Origin: Streptomyces humicola
GTDB taxonomy: Bacteria; Actinomycetota; Actinomycetes; Streptomycetales; Streptomycetaceae
DNA: 64,000 nt
Assembly (NCBI RefSeq): GCF_024436035.1
Contig: NZ_JANFNG010000018.1
Location: 62,001 to 126,000, forward strand
Direction of reading: 5' to 3'
Shown: piece by piece, positions 8,027 to 15,928 of the stretch
Numbering within the stretch: position 1 is the first letter of the stretch
Layout of the letters: each line of letters begins with the position of its first letter
Made by a program: the position numbers and the translations under genes
Notes under the pieces: model-generated
The model's database searches: none
Told to the model about the DNA's origin: nothing
The model's input: only the letters and a program-made list of their open reading frames with translations

Positions 8027-10156
8027 TCACGCCGGGCGTTGAAGAACGACGAGGCTGCGGTCGGCGAGCAGGAGCCGATCCCCCGCCCGCACCTTGCGGC
8101 CGCTGCCCGGCGCCACTCCGTCCGCGACCGCGGTGTCGACCACCACTTGCCACTCCTTTCCGTGGTTGACGGGGACGACGAACTCCATCGGCTCATGGTG
8201 TGCGTTGAACATCAGCAGGAAGGAATCGTCGGTGATCTTCTCCCCGCGCGCACCGGGCTCGGAGATCGCGTGGCCGTTGAGGAAGACCACCAGCGACTTG
8301 GCCTGGGCCGCCTCCCAGTCCCGCTGCGTCATCTCCTCACCCTCGGGGGTGAACCAGGCGATGTCCGAGAGCTCGTCGTGGGTGCCCTCCACCGGTCTAC
8401 CGTGGAAGAAGCGGCGCCGCCGGAAGACCGGGTGGTCGCGGCGCAGCCACACCATCGTGCGGGTGAAGTCGAGCAGCGCCAGCGCGTCCGCGTCCTCCTC
8501 ACTGCCGCCCTTCGGCCACGGGACCCACGTCACCTCGTTGTCCTGGCAGTACGCGTTGTTGTTGCCGCCCTGCGTGCGCCCGAACTCGTCGCCGTGGCTG
8601 AGCATGGGCACGCCCTGCGAGAGCATCAGCGTGGCGATGAAGTTGCGCATCTGGCGGCCGCGCAGGGCGTTGATCCCGGGGTCGTCCGTCTCGCCCTCGA
8701 CGCCGCAGTTCCACGACCTGTTGTGGCTCTCGCCGTCCCGGTCGCCCTCGCCGTTGGCCGCGTTGTGCTTCTCGTTGTAGCTGACGAGGTCGCGGAGGGT
8801 GAAGCCGTCGTGGCAGGTCACGAAGTTGATGGAGGCGAGCGGCCGGCGGCCGTCGTCCTGGTAGAGGTCGGACGAGCCCGTCAGCCGCGAGCCGAACTCG
8901 GCGAGCGTGGCGGGCTGTCCCCGCCACAGGTCGCGCACCGTGTCGCGATAGGCGCCGTTCCACTCCGTCCACATCGGCGGGAAGTTGCCCACCTGGTAGC
9001 CGCCCTCGCCGACGTCCCACGGCTCGGCGATCAGCTTCACCTGGCTGACCACCGGATCCTGCTGCACCAGGTCGAAGAAGGACGACAGGCGGTCCACCTC
9101 GTGGAACTGGCGCGCCAGGGTGGCGGCGAGGTCGAAGCGGAATCCGTCGACGTGCATCTCGGTGACCCAGTAGCGCAGCGAATCCATGATCATCTGGAGT
9201 GCGTGCGGGCTCCGCATCAGCAGCGAGTTGCCGGTTCCCGTGGTGTCCGTGTAGTAGCGGCGGTCCTTGCTCAGCCGGTAGTACGAGGCGTTGTCGAGGC
9301 CGCGGAAGGAGAGCGTCGGGCCCAGGTGGTTGCCCTCGGCGGTGTGGTTGTAGACGACGTCGAGGATCACCTCGATCCCGGCCATGTGCAGGGCGCGCAC
9401 CGCCGTCTTGAACTCCAGTACCTGCTGGCCGCGGTCGCCCATGGACGAGTACGCGTTGTGCGGGGCGAAGAAGCCGATCGTGTTGTAGCCCCAGTAGTTG
9501 GTCAGGCCCGCGTCGACCAACCGGTGGTCGGTGACGAACTGATGCACCGGCATCAGCTCCAGCGCCGTCACCCCGAGCTCCACCAGGTGCTCGATGACAG
9601 CCGGATGGGCGAGCGCCGCGTAAGTGCCGCGGATCTCCTGGGGGAGCCCCGGGTGCAGCATCGTCAGGCCCTTCACGTTGGCCTCGTAGAGCACCGTGCG
9701 GTGGTAGTCGATGCGCGGTGAGCGGTCGTCGGACCAGTCGAAGAACGGGTTGACGACGACGGAGGTCATCGTGTGCGGCGCCGAGTCGAGGTCGTTGCGC
9801 ACCTCGGGGTGCTCGAAACGGTAGCCGTAGACGGCCTCGTTCCAATCGACGGTGCCGCTCATCGCCTTGGCGTACGGATCGAGCAGAAGTTTGGCCGAAT
9901 TGCATCGGTGGCCGAGCGAAGGTTCGTACGGGCCGTGCACCCGGAACCCGTACCGCTGGCCGGGCATCACACCGGGAACATAGGCATGACGTACGAACGC
10001 ATCCGTCTCGCGCAGCTCTATGGCCGTTTCCGAGCCGTCGTCGTGCAACAGGCACAGCTCGATGCGCTCGGCCACCTCGGAGAAAACCGCGAAGTTGGTA
10101 CCGGCGCCGTCGTACGTCGCGCCAAGGGGATACGCCTGCCCGGGCCAGACCTGCAT
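8027..10156 (-). CDS. glgX: glycogen debranching enzyme GlgX
   Basis: A 709-residue GH13 isoamylase-type enzyme that cleaves alpha-1,6 branches of phosphorylase-trimmed glycogen and supplies maltodextrin to TreY. The N-terminus MQVWPGQAYPLGATYDGAGTNF contains the CBM48-type start. Catalytic motifs are DVVYNHTAEGNHLGP near residue 265, GFRFDLAATLAR near 338, AEPWDVGEGGYQVGNFP near 374 and SHGDEFGRTQGGNNNAYCQDN. The ATG at 10156 is chosen because the family starts there and GAGAG lies just upstream. The frame stays open further upstream, but through a 17-bp tandem repeat that is unlikely to be coding. With treY and treZ it forms a glycogen-to-trehalose route. Confidence 0.95.
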   Translation of the reverse strand: MQVWPGQAYPLGATYDGAGTNFAVFSEVAERIELCLLHDDGSETAIELRETDAFVRHAYVPGVMPGQRYGFRVHGPYEPSLGHRCNSAKLLLDPYAKAMSGTVDWNEAVYGYRFEHPEVRNDLDSAPHTMTSVVVNPFFDWSDDRSPRIDYHRTVLYEANVKGLTMLHPGLPQEIRGTYAALAHPAVIEHLVELGVTALELMPVHQFVTDHRLVDAGLTNYWGYNTIGFFAPHNAYSSMGDRGQQVLEFKTAVRALHMAGIEVILDVVYNHTAEGNHLGPTLSFRGLDNASYYRLSKDRRYYTDTTGTGNSLLMRSPHALQMIMDSLRYWVTEMHVDGFRFDLAATLARQFHEVDRLSSFFDLVQQDPVVSQVKLIAEPWDVGEGGYQVGNFPPMWTEWNGAYRDTVRDLWRGQPATLAEFGSRLTGSSDLYQDDGRRPLASINFVTCHDGFTLRDLVSYNEKHNAANGEGDRDGESHNRSWNCGVEGETDDPGINALRGRQMRNFIATLMLSQGVPMLSHGDEFGRTQGGNNNAYCQDNEVTWVPWPKGGSEEDADALALLDFTRTMVWLRRDHPVFRRRRFFHGRPVEGTHDELSDIAWFTPEGEEMTQRDWEAAQAKSLVVFLNGHAISEPGARGEKITDDSFLLMFNAHHEPMEFVVPVNHGKEWQVVVDTAVADGVAPGSGRKVRAGDRLLLADRSLVVLQRPA

Positions 10157-10474
10157 CTCTCGACTCTTCCGCTTGTGCCACTCTTCCGCTTGTGCCACGC
10201 GGGCGCCAGGCCGCCCTGGTGCATCTTCGCGCACCAAACGGCGCTTGTGTCCGTTTTCGCAAGATCTTCCCCTGAACGGGTGCCCGATCCGGGCCGTCTG
10301 GCCGCGGCGGCCGGCGGCGCGCAGGGGCGGTACGCTGCAACAGCCGCCGCCCACAGGCCTGATGGGCAGTGGCGGAGACGTGAAAGTAGTGAAGTAGGAC
10401 CCATAGAGCTGCGCCCTGTCCTGCCCCCGCAGTAACCTTCCTTGATCGTAGGCGGGGGCGGGAGAGGCGGTGCG
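10157..10474. promoter_or_regulatory. divergent intergenic region between glgX and the HEPN gene
   Basis: This 318-bp region lies between two divergently transcribed genes and should hold both promoters. Near the glgX start is a perfect 17-bp tandem repeat. On the plus side, AAGTAGGACCCATAGAG near 10391-10407 has A/T-richer steps that might be a -10 element, but no consensus -35 is obvious. I see no convincing gene inside. Confidence 0.4.
10163..10196. repeat. 17-bp tandem repeat upstream of glgX
   Basis: The unit ACTCTTCCGCTTGTGCC occurs twice head to tail at 10163-10179 and 10180-10196. It ends at the A at 10197 and lies 7-40 bp upstream of the glgX start. The spacing is close to 1.6 helical turns, so the copies are not on the same DNA face. 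It could be a regulator or RNA-binding site in the glgX leader, or a recent slippage duplication. Confidence 0.8.
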
Positions 10475-11740
10475 GTGGTGACGTCGGGAGGTCTGGTGCT
10501 GCCGGGCGGCGGTGACCAGGAGAACCAAGGCGACGCCATCGACGGGACGGCGGCCACTGTCTCCCTGGCTCAGCCCAAGGAGCCCAAAGAGATCGGAACG
10601 GAATTGGAGTGGGGCGCCGAGGCCTGGGCCGAGGTGCGCACCCGCGCCCGGCGCGCCGGACGGGCGTACGTGTGGCTCAATCTCGTCGAACAGCGGCTGC
10701 GGGCCGTCGTCGGCTCTGTGCTGCGGCCCATCTACGAACCGGTGCACGGCGAGGAATGGGTGGTGGCGGCCGCCGGCCCCGCCGGCCACGAATGGGTGCA
10801 GCGGGCCGCCGCCGTACGCGAGGTCAGCCGCCGCAAGGGATACCTGCTCGACCCGGCCGACGACAACATCCTCAGCTTTCTGACGCTGCCGCAGCTGCGT
10901 GAACTCGTCATCCAGCACTGGCCGTGCTTCGAACCGTATCTCGACGAGCGGCGCGAGCTCGAGCTGGTCCTCGACGAACTAGAAGTCGCCCGGCACGTCG
11001 TCAACCGCAACCGGGCGCTGTCCGAGACGGTGCTCGCGCAGGCGGAGCGGGCAGCAGCGCGTCTGCTCGACATGCTCGGCAGCGGCCCGGAGGCGCGCTC
11101 CGGCGACCGGTTGCCGGTCGATGCCGTCGAACAGATCGTGGGCGACCGGTACTCGGACGTGATCGGCGTCCACCCCGACCGGGTGCGGCTGCTGCGACGG
11201 CTGCCCGCCGAGGATCTGTTCGGCGGCGCGAGACGCCTCGACGCGATAGGCATAGGGCTCAACCTGCTGGTGCAGAACTACTCGGGGCGCCGGCTTGTAC
11301 GCCTCGCCGAGTCCGGCTGCCGGGTACGGCTGCTCTTCCTCAACCCGGCCAGCAGCGCGGTGCGCCGCCGGGAGCGCGAACTTGGCCTCGGGCGCGGTGA
11401 GATGAGCCGTTCGGTCGAGATGAACATCATGCACATGCGCAGGGTGCGGGCGCGGCTGCGCGACCCGGACGCCTTCGAGATCCGTGTCTTCGACGAGACG
11501 CCGCGCTTCACCGCGTACTTGGTGGACGGGGACGGGGCGGACGGGATCGCGGTGGTGCAGTCGTATCTGCGCAAGGCGCGGGGCATGGAGGCGCCGGTCA
11601 TCGTGTTGCGCGGCGGCAGCCGACGGCTCGTCCAGCGGCAGGGCGAAGCACCCGCCGACCGGAACGGTGAGCACGGCCTGTTCGAGATCTACCGCGAGGA
11701 GTTCGAGGGGGTCTGGGCCGATTCCCGGCCCGTGTCGTGA
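10475..11740 (+). CDS. SAV2148-family HEPN domain protein with DUF5919-like domain
   Basis: A 421-residue protein matching what I know as the SAV2148 family, conserved in Streptomyces. The first half is helical. It includes a HEPN/Swt1-like bundle around residues 85-200 with QLRELVIQHWPCFEPYLD and EVARHVVNRNRALSE. The second half, from about residue 230 (EDLFGGARRLDAIGIGLNLL) through CRVRLLFLNP to VQSYLRKARGME, resembles the DUF5919 module found in Streptomyces regulators. The expected catalytic His of the HEPN Rx4-6H motif is not obvious: the matching stretch reads R-HVVN-R. The GTG at 10475 is chosen for GGAGAG 8 nt upstream. Function is unknown; RNA binding or cleavage is only a family-level hint. 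Confidence 0.75.
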   Translation: MVTSGGLVLPGGGDQENQGDAIDGTAATVSLAQPKEPKEIGTELEWGAEAWAEVRTRARRAGRAYVWLNLVEQRLRAVVGSVLRPIYEPVHGEEWVVAAAGPAGHEWVQRAAAVREVSRRKGYLLDPADDNILSFLTLPQLRELVIQHWPCFEPYLDERRELELVLDELEVARHVVNRNRALSETVLAQAERAAARLLDMLGSGPEARSGDRLPVDAVEQIVGDRYSDVIGVHPDRVRLLRRLPAEDLFGGARRLDAIGIGLNLLVQNYSGRRLVRLAESGCRVRLLFLNPASSAVRRRERELGLGRGEMSRSVEMNIMHMRRVRARLRDPDAFEIRVFDETPRFTAYLVDGDGADGIAVVQSYLRKARGMEAPVIVLRGGSRRLVQRQGEAPADRNGEHGLFEIYREEFEGVWADSRPVS

Positions 11741-11827
11741 TCGCCCGCCCCAGCCCGCCCCGGGCTCGTTGTCAGTGGTGCACGAGATGATGGGGAGTGT
11801 CAGGGGGAGATGAGGAGGGGGTCCGCC

Positions 11828-12562
11828 ATGGGATGGCACCACGAGCTGCTCGTCGGCTTCGACTTGGAGACGACGGGCACGGATCCGACGCAGGCACGCA
11901 TCGTCAGCGGTGCGATCACCGAGGTCAGCGACGGCGAGCCGACAAGGGTCCGGGCATGGCTGGTCGATCCTGCCGTGCCGATTCCGGCCCAGGCCACGGC
12001 CGTTCACGGCATCACCACCGCCAGGGCGCGCGCCGAGGGCCGCCCCGCGCACGAGGCGGTGGCGGAGATGGCCGAGGCGCTCGGTGCGTACTGGGCGTCC
12101 GGCGTGCCGGTGGTCGTCTACAACGCGCCGTTCGACCTGAGCCTGCTCGCCGCCGAGCTGGCCCGGCACGGGCTCCCGTCGCTCGACGGCTCAGTGGGCC
12201 CGGTCGTCGACCCGCTCACGGTCGACCGGGCCGTCGACCGCTACCGCAAGGGCAGGCGCACGCTGGAAGCCGTGTGCGGTGTCTACGAGGTGGCGCTGGA
12301 CGGGGCGCACGAAGCCGGCGCCGACGCGCTCGCCGCCGTCCGGGTCGCGCGTGCGATAGCCGAGCGGTATCCGCAGATAGCCGCCGCCGAGCCCTGGGAG
12401 CTGCACCGCTCCCAGACGGCTTGGTACAGCCAATGGGCGGAAGGCTATGAGCGGTGGCTGCGACGCGGGCAGGACAAGGAGGCGGTGGTGGACCGCAGAT
12501 GGCCGGTGAGGCCGGCGCAGCCCGACGCCGTCACGATCAGAACGGGTACCAGCGCACCGTAG
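11828..12562 (+). CDS. DEDD-family 3'-5' exonuclease
   Basis: A 244-residue stand-alone exonuclease domain related to the epsilon subunit of DNA polymerase III. All three exonuclease motifs are visible: ExoI FDLETTGTD at residues 10-18, ExoII VYNAPFDLSLL near residue 98, and ExoIII HEAGADALAA near residue 160. The His-x4-Asp spacing marks the DEDDh subtype. AGGAGGGGG lies 6 nt before the ATG at 11828. It is downstream of the HEPN gene in the same orientation and separated by 87 bp. Its last 26 bp overlap the 3' end of the convergent phosphotransferase gene. The substrate (DNA or RNA) cannot be told from sequence. Confidence 0.88.
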   Translation: MGWHHELLVGFDLETTGTDPTQARIVSGAITEVSDGEPTRVRAWLVDPAVPIPAQATAVHGITTARARAEGRPAHEAVAEMAEALGAYWASGVPVVVYNAPFDLSLLAAELARHGLPSLDGSVGPVVDPLTVDRAVDRYRKGRRTLEAVCGVYEVALDGAHEAGADALAAVRVARAIAERYPQIAAAEPWELHRSQTAWYSQWAEGYERWLRRGQDKEAVVDRRWPVRPAQPDAVTIRTGTSAP

Positions 12563-13418
12563 GGTCACCGTCCCGCAAGGACGCCACACGGCGCTTGAAC
12601 TCCGCGAGCGCTGAAGGGCTGCCGGGCGCGTGCTGGGCCACCCAGGCACAGCTCGCGGTCTCACGCGCCCCGCGCAGGACGGCGCAGCCCTCCCATTCGC
12701 GGACGTCCCAGCCGTACGCGGTGGTGAACGCGTCGTACTCGGCGGCGTCGAGACCGTAGCGGTCCAGGCTCAGCGCCATCACCACCAGATCGTGCTCACG
12801 CAGATCGGAGGAGAAGGTTTCGAGATCCATCAGCACGGGTCCGTCCGGGCCCACCAGAACATTGCGCGGCAACGCGTCCCCGTGCACCGGACCGGGTGGC
12901 AGATGCGGGATCAGGGCGGCAGCCCGTGCGGCGAATCCGTCCCTGCGCTCGCGCAGATACGCCGCGTCCGCCGGGTCGACGGCCTCGCCCGCCAGCCGCA
13001 GCCAGCGCTCGACCCCGCCGAGCAGATCGCGCGGCGGAAGCACGAAGGCGGGCTGGGCAAGGGCGTGGACGCGGCGCAGCAGCACCGCCAGATCCGCAGC
13101 CCCGGCCGGCCGTACGGCATCCGGCAGCCGCCACCAGTACGTGACGGGGTGCCCGTCGACGAGCTCCGCATCCGGCTCGGCGGCGCGTACCGCGGGCACA
13201 CCCTGCTCGGCGAGCCAGCCCGCGATCCGCAGCTCGCGCTCGGCGCGCTCCAGCAGCCCGGCGTCGCGACCGACCTTCACGACGATGTCTCCGGTCGCGA
13301 AGACGGCGTTCTCGCCGAGCCCCAGCAGCTGTGCCTCGGCCGCGTGCGCCGTGTCGACCTTTGCCGCGGCGGCCAGCACCTCTCGCGCTCGCCGCTCCGT
13401 GAATGCCACGCCGCGCAT
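12537..13418 (-). CDS. aminoglycoside phosphotransferase-family kinase
   Basis: A 293-residue small-molecule kinase of the APH/choline-kinase fold. The catalytic loop GPVHGDALPRNVLV (Brenner motif, near residue 188) and the metal-binding loop VLMDLETFSSD are present. The N-terminal ENAVFATGDIVVKVGR includes the ATP-contacting Lys. The substrate is unknown; chromosomal members like this are rarely true resistance enzymes. It starts 6 bp after the convergently placed end of the chelatase gene region and runs in the same direction as the sulfur operon. It overlaps the exonuclease 3' end by 26 bp. Confidence 0.85.
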   Translation of the reverse strand: MRGVAFTERRAREVLAAAAKVDTAHAAEAQLLGLGENAVFATGDIVVKVGRDAGLLERAERELRIAGWLAEQGVPAVRAAEPDAELVDGHPVTYWWRLPDAVRPAGAADLAVLLRRVHALAQPAFVLPPRDLLGGVERWLRLAGEAVDPADAAYLRERRDGFAARAAALIPHLPPGPVHGDALPRNVLVGPDGPVLMDLETFSSDLREHDLVVMALSLDRYGLDAAEYDAFTTAYGWDVREWEGCAVLRGARETASCAWVAQHAPGSPSALAEFKRRVASLRDGDPTVRWYPF

Positions 13419-13424
13419 TCTCCC

Positions 13425-14183
13425 CTACGCGCTCAGCGCCACCCGGTAGGAGGCGCCGCTGGCACGGGCCTCGTCGTAGCGGTGGAGCAGCAGGCGGGCC
13501 AGTTCGGGGGCGGCGCCGAGGACGGGTGCCAGGGCATCGGCGTGGGCGGCGCCGGCGACGATCCGGTCCGGAAGGAAACCGGGGGCGATCACGTAGGGGG
13601 AGACCGCTACCCGTTGGACGCCCTCGGCGCGCAGCTCCCGCACCGCGTCCTCGGTGCGGGGAAGGGATGCGGAGGCGAACGCAGGCCGCACGGCGCACCA
13701 ACCGGTACGCCGCCACTCCCGCGCGATTTCAGCGATCACTGCGATCGCCTCCGGGTCTGTGGAGCCCGCCGAGGCCAGCACGATGCCCGTCGAGCCGCGG
13801 TCACCGTCCGGCATCCCCGCCTCGCGGAGCCTGCGCTCCAACGCGCTGATCAGCAGCGGGGACGGGCCGAGCACGTCGGCCTGGTGGATCGTCAGCCGGG
13901 GGTGCCTGCCTTCCGCCTCCCGCAGCACCGCGGGGATGTCGGACTTGGCATGGAACGCGCGCGTCAGCAGCAGCGGGAGCGCGATCACCTCGCGGACGCC
14001 CTCGGCGGCGAGCCGGTCGACCACCTGCGGCACGCCGGGCGCGCAGTGGTCGAGGAAGCCGGTCTCCACGCGCAGCCGCGGCCGCAGCGACCGCACGCGC
14101 TCGCACAGGGCGTGCACGGTCGCGGCATGCCGCGGATCGCGGCTGCCGTGCGCGGCGACGAGGAGAACCGGCTTGGTCGTCAT
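13425..14183 (-). CDS. sirohydrochlorin chelatase / CbiX-like protein
   Basis: A 252-residue CbiX-type protein with two tandem half-domains. The first carries LLVAAHGSRDPRHA at residues 7-20, with the catalytic His, and LPLLLTRAFHAKSDIP with the second metal-binding His near residue 98. Such enzymes insert Fe or Co into sirohydrochlorin; here the Fe form would supply siroheme for the sulfite reductase of the same run. It begins 1 bp after the ssuC stop, so it is the last gene of the sulfur run. That placement favours siroheme over cobalamin synthesis. Confidence 0.88.
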   Translation of the reverse strand: MTTKPVLLVAAHGSRDPRHAATVHALCERVRSLRPRLRVETGFLDHCAPGVPQVVDRLAAEGVREVIALPLLLTRAFHAKSDIPAVLREAEGRHPRLTIHQADVLGPSPLLISALERRLREAGMPDGDRGSTGIVLASAGSTDPEAIAVIAEIAREWRRTGWCAVRPAFASASLPRTEDAVRELRAEGVQRVAVSPYVIAPGFLPDRIVAGAAHADALAPVLGAAPELARLLLHRYDEARASGASYRVALSA

Positions 14184-14184
14184 G

Positions 14185-15108
14185 TCAGCGCGCCTCTGTG
14201 AGGAGTCCGCGGCTGCGCAGGACGCGTCGTTCGGCGGGTTTGAAGATGAGCAGTTCGATGCCGATGCCGACGATGAGGATGAGGATGATGGCGGCGAGGA
14301 CTCCGGGCATGTCGGCGTTGGTGCGGGCGTTTTCCAGGAGTTGTCCGAGGCCGGTGCCGAGCGCGGGTGAGGTGGCGATGATCTCGGCGGCCATCAGGGA
14401 GCGCCAGGAGAAGGCCCAGCCCTGCTTGAGGCCTGCCAGGTAGCCGGGGAGGGCTGCGGGCAGCAGTATGTGCCGTACGCCGTTGATCCCGGTGGCGCCG
14501 ATGGTGCGGCCGGCGCGCAGGAAGAGCGGGGGGACCTGGTCGATGCCGGCGACCAGGCCGTTGGCGATGGAGGGGACGGCGCCGAGGAGGACGACGGCGT
14601 AGATGGTGGAGTCGTTGAGGCCGAACCAGATGATGGCGGCGGGGACCCAGGCGACCGAGGGCATGGACTGCAGCCCGGACAGGATCGGGCCGATCGCTGC
14701 GCGGACGGCGGGGATGCGGGCGACGAGCAGGCCGAGGGGTGTGCCGATGGCGACGGAGGCGAGGAAGCCGAGCGCGCCGCGGGAGACGCTGGTCCAGATG
14801 TAGCCGAACAGGGTGCCCTGCAGCCAGTCCTGGTGGAGCGAGCCGATGACGTCGCCGGGGCTGGGCAGCAGGTAGTGCGGCTTGAGCTGGAAGTGGTAGG
14901 CCAACTGCCAGGCGGCGAGCACGAGAACGATCGCCAGGAGGGGCGGCAGCGCCTTGGTGCGCAGGATCTGCCCGATGGGCGCCTTGGCGGCGGTGCGGGT
15001 CTCCAGCGCGTCCAGGCCGGCTTCGAGGCCTGCCAGATCCGGCTTGTCGGCGGCAGGCTTTCCATTCGTCGGCTTCTCTGCTGTCGGTTTGATGTCAGTG
15101 CTGGCCAT
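14185..15108 (-). CDS. ssuC: ABC transporter permease, sulfonate/taurine type
   Basis: A 307-residue integral membrane subunit of a BPD-type importer. After a charged N-terminal tail of about 45 residues come about six hydrophobic segments starting at ALPPLLAIVLVLAAWQLAY. The EAA loop appears as GRTIGATGINGVRHILLPAALPGYLAGLK near residue 215. The ATG at 15108 overlaps the end of the ATPase gene by 14 bp, indicating coupling. With the adjacent ATPase, the lipoprotein and the sulfate assimilation genes, aliphatic sulfonates are the likely substrate, though taurine or sulfate esters are possible. Confidence 0.9.
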   Translation of the reverse strand: MASTDIKPTAEKPTNGKPAADKPDLAGLEAGLDALETRTAAKAPIGQILRTKALPPLLAIVLVLAAWQLAYHFQLKPHYLLPSPGDVIGSLHQDWLQGTLFGYIWTSVSRGALGFLASVAIGTPLGLLVARIPAVRAAIGPILSGLQSMPSVAWVPAAIIWFGLNDSTIYAVVLLGAVPSIANGLVAGIDQVPPLFLRAGRTIGATGINGVRHILLPAALPGYLAGLKQGWAFSWRSLMAAEIIATSPALGTGLGQLLENARTNADMPGVLAAIILILIVGIGIELLIFKPAERRVLRSRGLLTEAR

Positions 15109-15889
15109 GGCGGCGGATCTCCCCCCGGAGCTGTTCGGTGATCTGGACGGACAACTCGGCGACGTCGGCGTCCTCGATGCGGCGCGGGTGCGGGATGTCG
15201 ACCTGCCATTCGCGGGCGATGCGGCCGGGCCGGGAGGAGAGCAGGACGACACGCTGTGCGAGGCGCACGGCTTCGCGCACATTGTGGGTGACGAACAGCA
15301 CCGAGACGCCCGTGGACTCCCAGATGTGGGTGAGTTCTTCGTGGAGGACGTCGCGGGTGATGGCGTCGAGCGCGGCGAACGGCTCGTCCATCAGCAGCAG
15401 GTTGCTGTCCTGGGCGAGTGCGCGGGCCATCGCCACGCGTTGCCGCATGCCCCCGGACAGCTCGTGCACCCGCTTGCCGTAGGCGCCCTTGAGCCGGACC
15501 AGTTCGAGCAGTTGCTCGGCGCGTTCGCGGCGCTCGCCGCGGGCCACGCCACGCATCCGCAGGGCGAGTTCGATGTTGCGGCCCGCGGTCAGCCACGGGA
15601 ACAGGGCATGCTCCTGGAACATCAGGGCCGGCCGGCCGCCGGGCGTCTCGATCGTCCCGGCGGAGGACCGGTCGAGCCCGGCGACGAGGTTGAGCAGCGT
15701 CGACTTGCCGCATCCCGAGGCCCCCAGGAGGCAGACGAACTCACCGGGCGCCACATCGATGCTGATGTCGTCAAGCACCTGCTGGGCCGCCCCTGGCCGG
15801 CCGAAGGCCTTCGAGACGTGGTCGAGCCGGGCGGCATACGGGACGTCCGTCCCGGGGCGGGTAGGCGTCTCGCTGATCGCCGTGGTCAT
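15095..15889 (-). CDS. ssuB: ABC transporter ATP-binding protein, sulfonate/taurine type
   Basis: A 264-residue ATPase energising the sulfonate importer on the cytoplasmic face. Walker A GASGCGKSTLL is near residue 56, Q-loop MFQEHALFPWL near 90, signature LSGGMRQRVAMARAL near 143, Walker B LLLMDEPFAALD near 165 and switch His FVTHNVREA near 199. The length and the HNVREAVRLAQRVVLLSSRPGRI tail match the SsuB/TauB group. It lies 39 bp downstream of the substrate-binding lipoprotein gene and overlaps the permease gene. Confidence 0.93.
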   Translation of the reverse strand: MTTAISETPTRPGTDVPYAARLDHVSKAFGRPGAAQQVLDDISIDVAPGEFVCLLGASGCGKSTLLNLVAGLDRSSAGTIETPGGRPALMFQEHALFPWLTAGRNIELALRMRGVARGERRERAEQLLELVRLKGAYGKRVHELSGGMRQRVAMARALAQDSNLLLMDEPFAALDAITRDVLHEELTHIWESTGVSVLFVTHNVREAVRLAQRVVLLSSRPGRIAREWQVDIPHPRRIEDADVAELSVQITEQLRGEIRRHGQH

Positions 15890-15928
15890 GGGGTCACCTC
15901 CTGGGGGTGGTGGTGCGGGCTGGTGGCC

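Noticed and set aside
10157-10918. Extension of glgX upstream of 10156
   Set aside because: It would cross a 17-bp tandem repeat, the divergent promoter region and the 5' end of the HEPN gene, and adds no conserved sequence.
12537-13418. Aminoglycoside resistance gene
   Set aside because: The APH fold is shared by many metabolic kinases; position and sequence give no sign of an antibiotic substrate.
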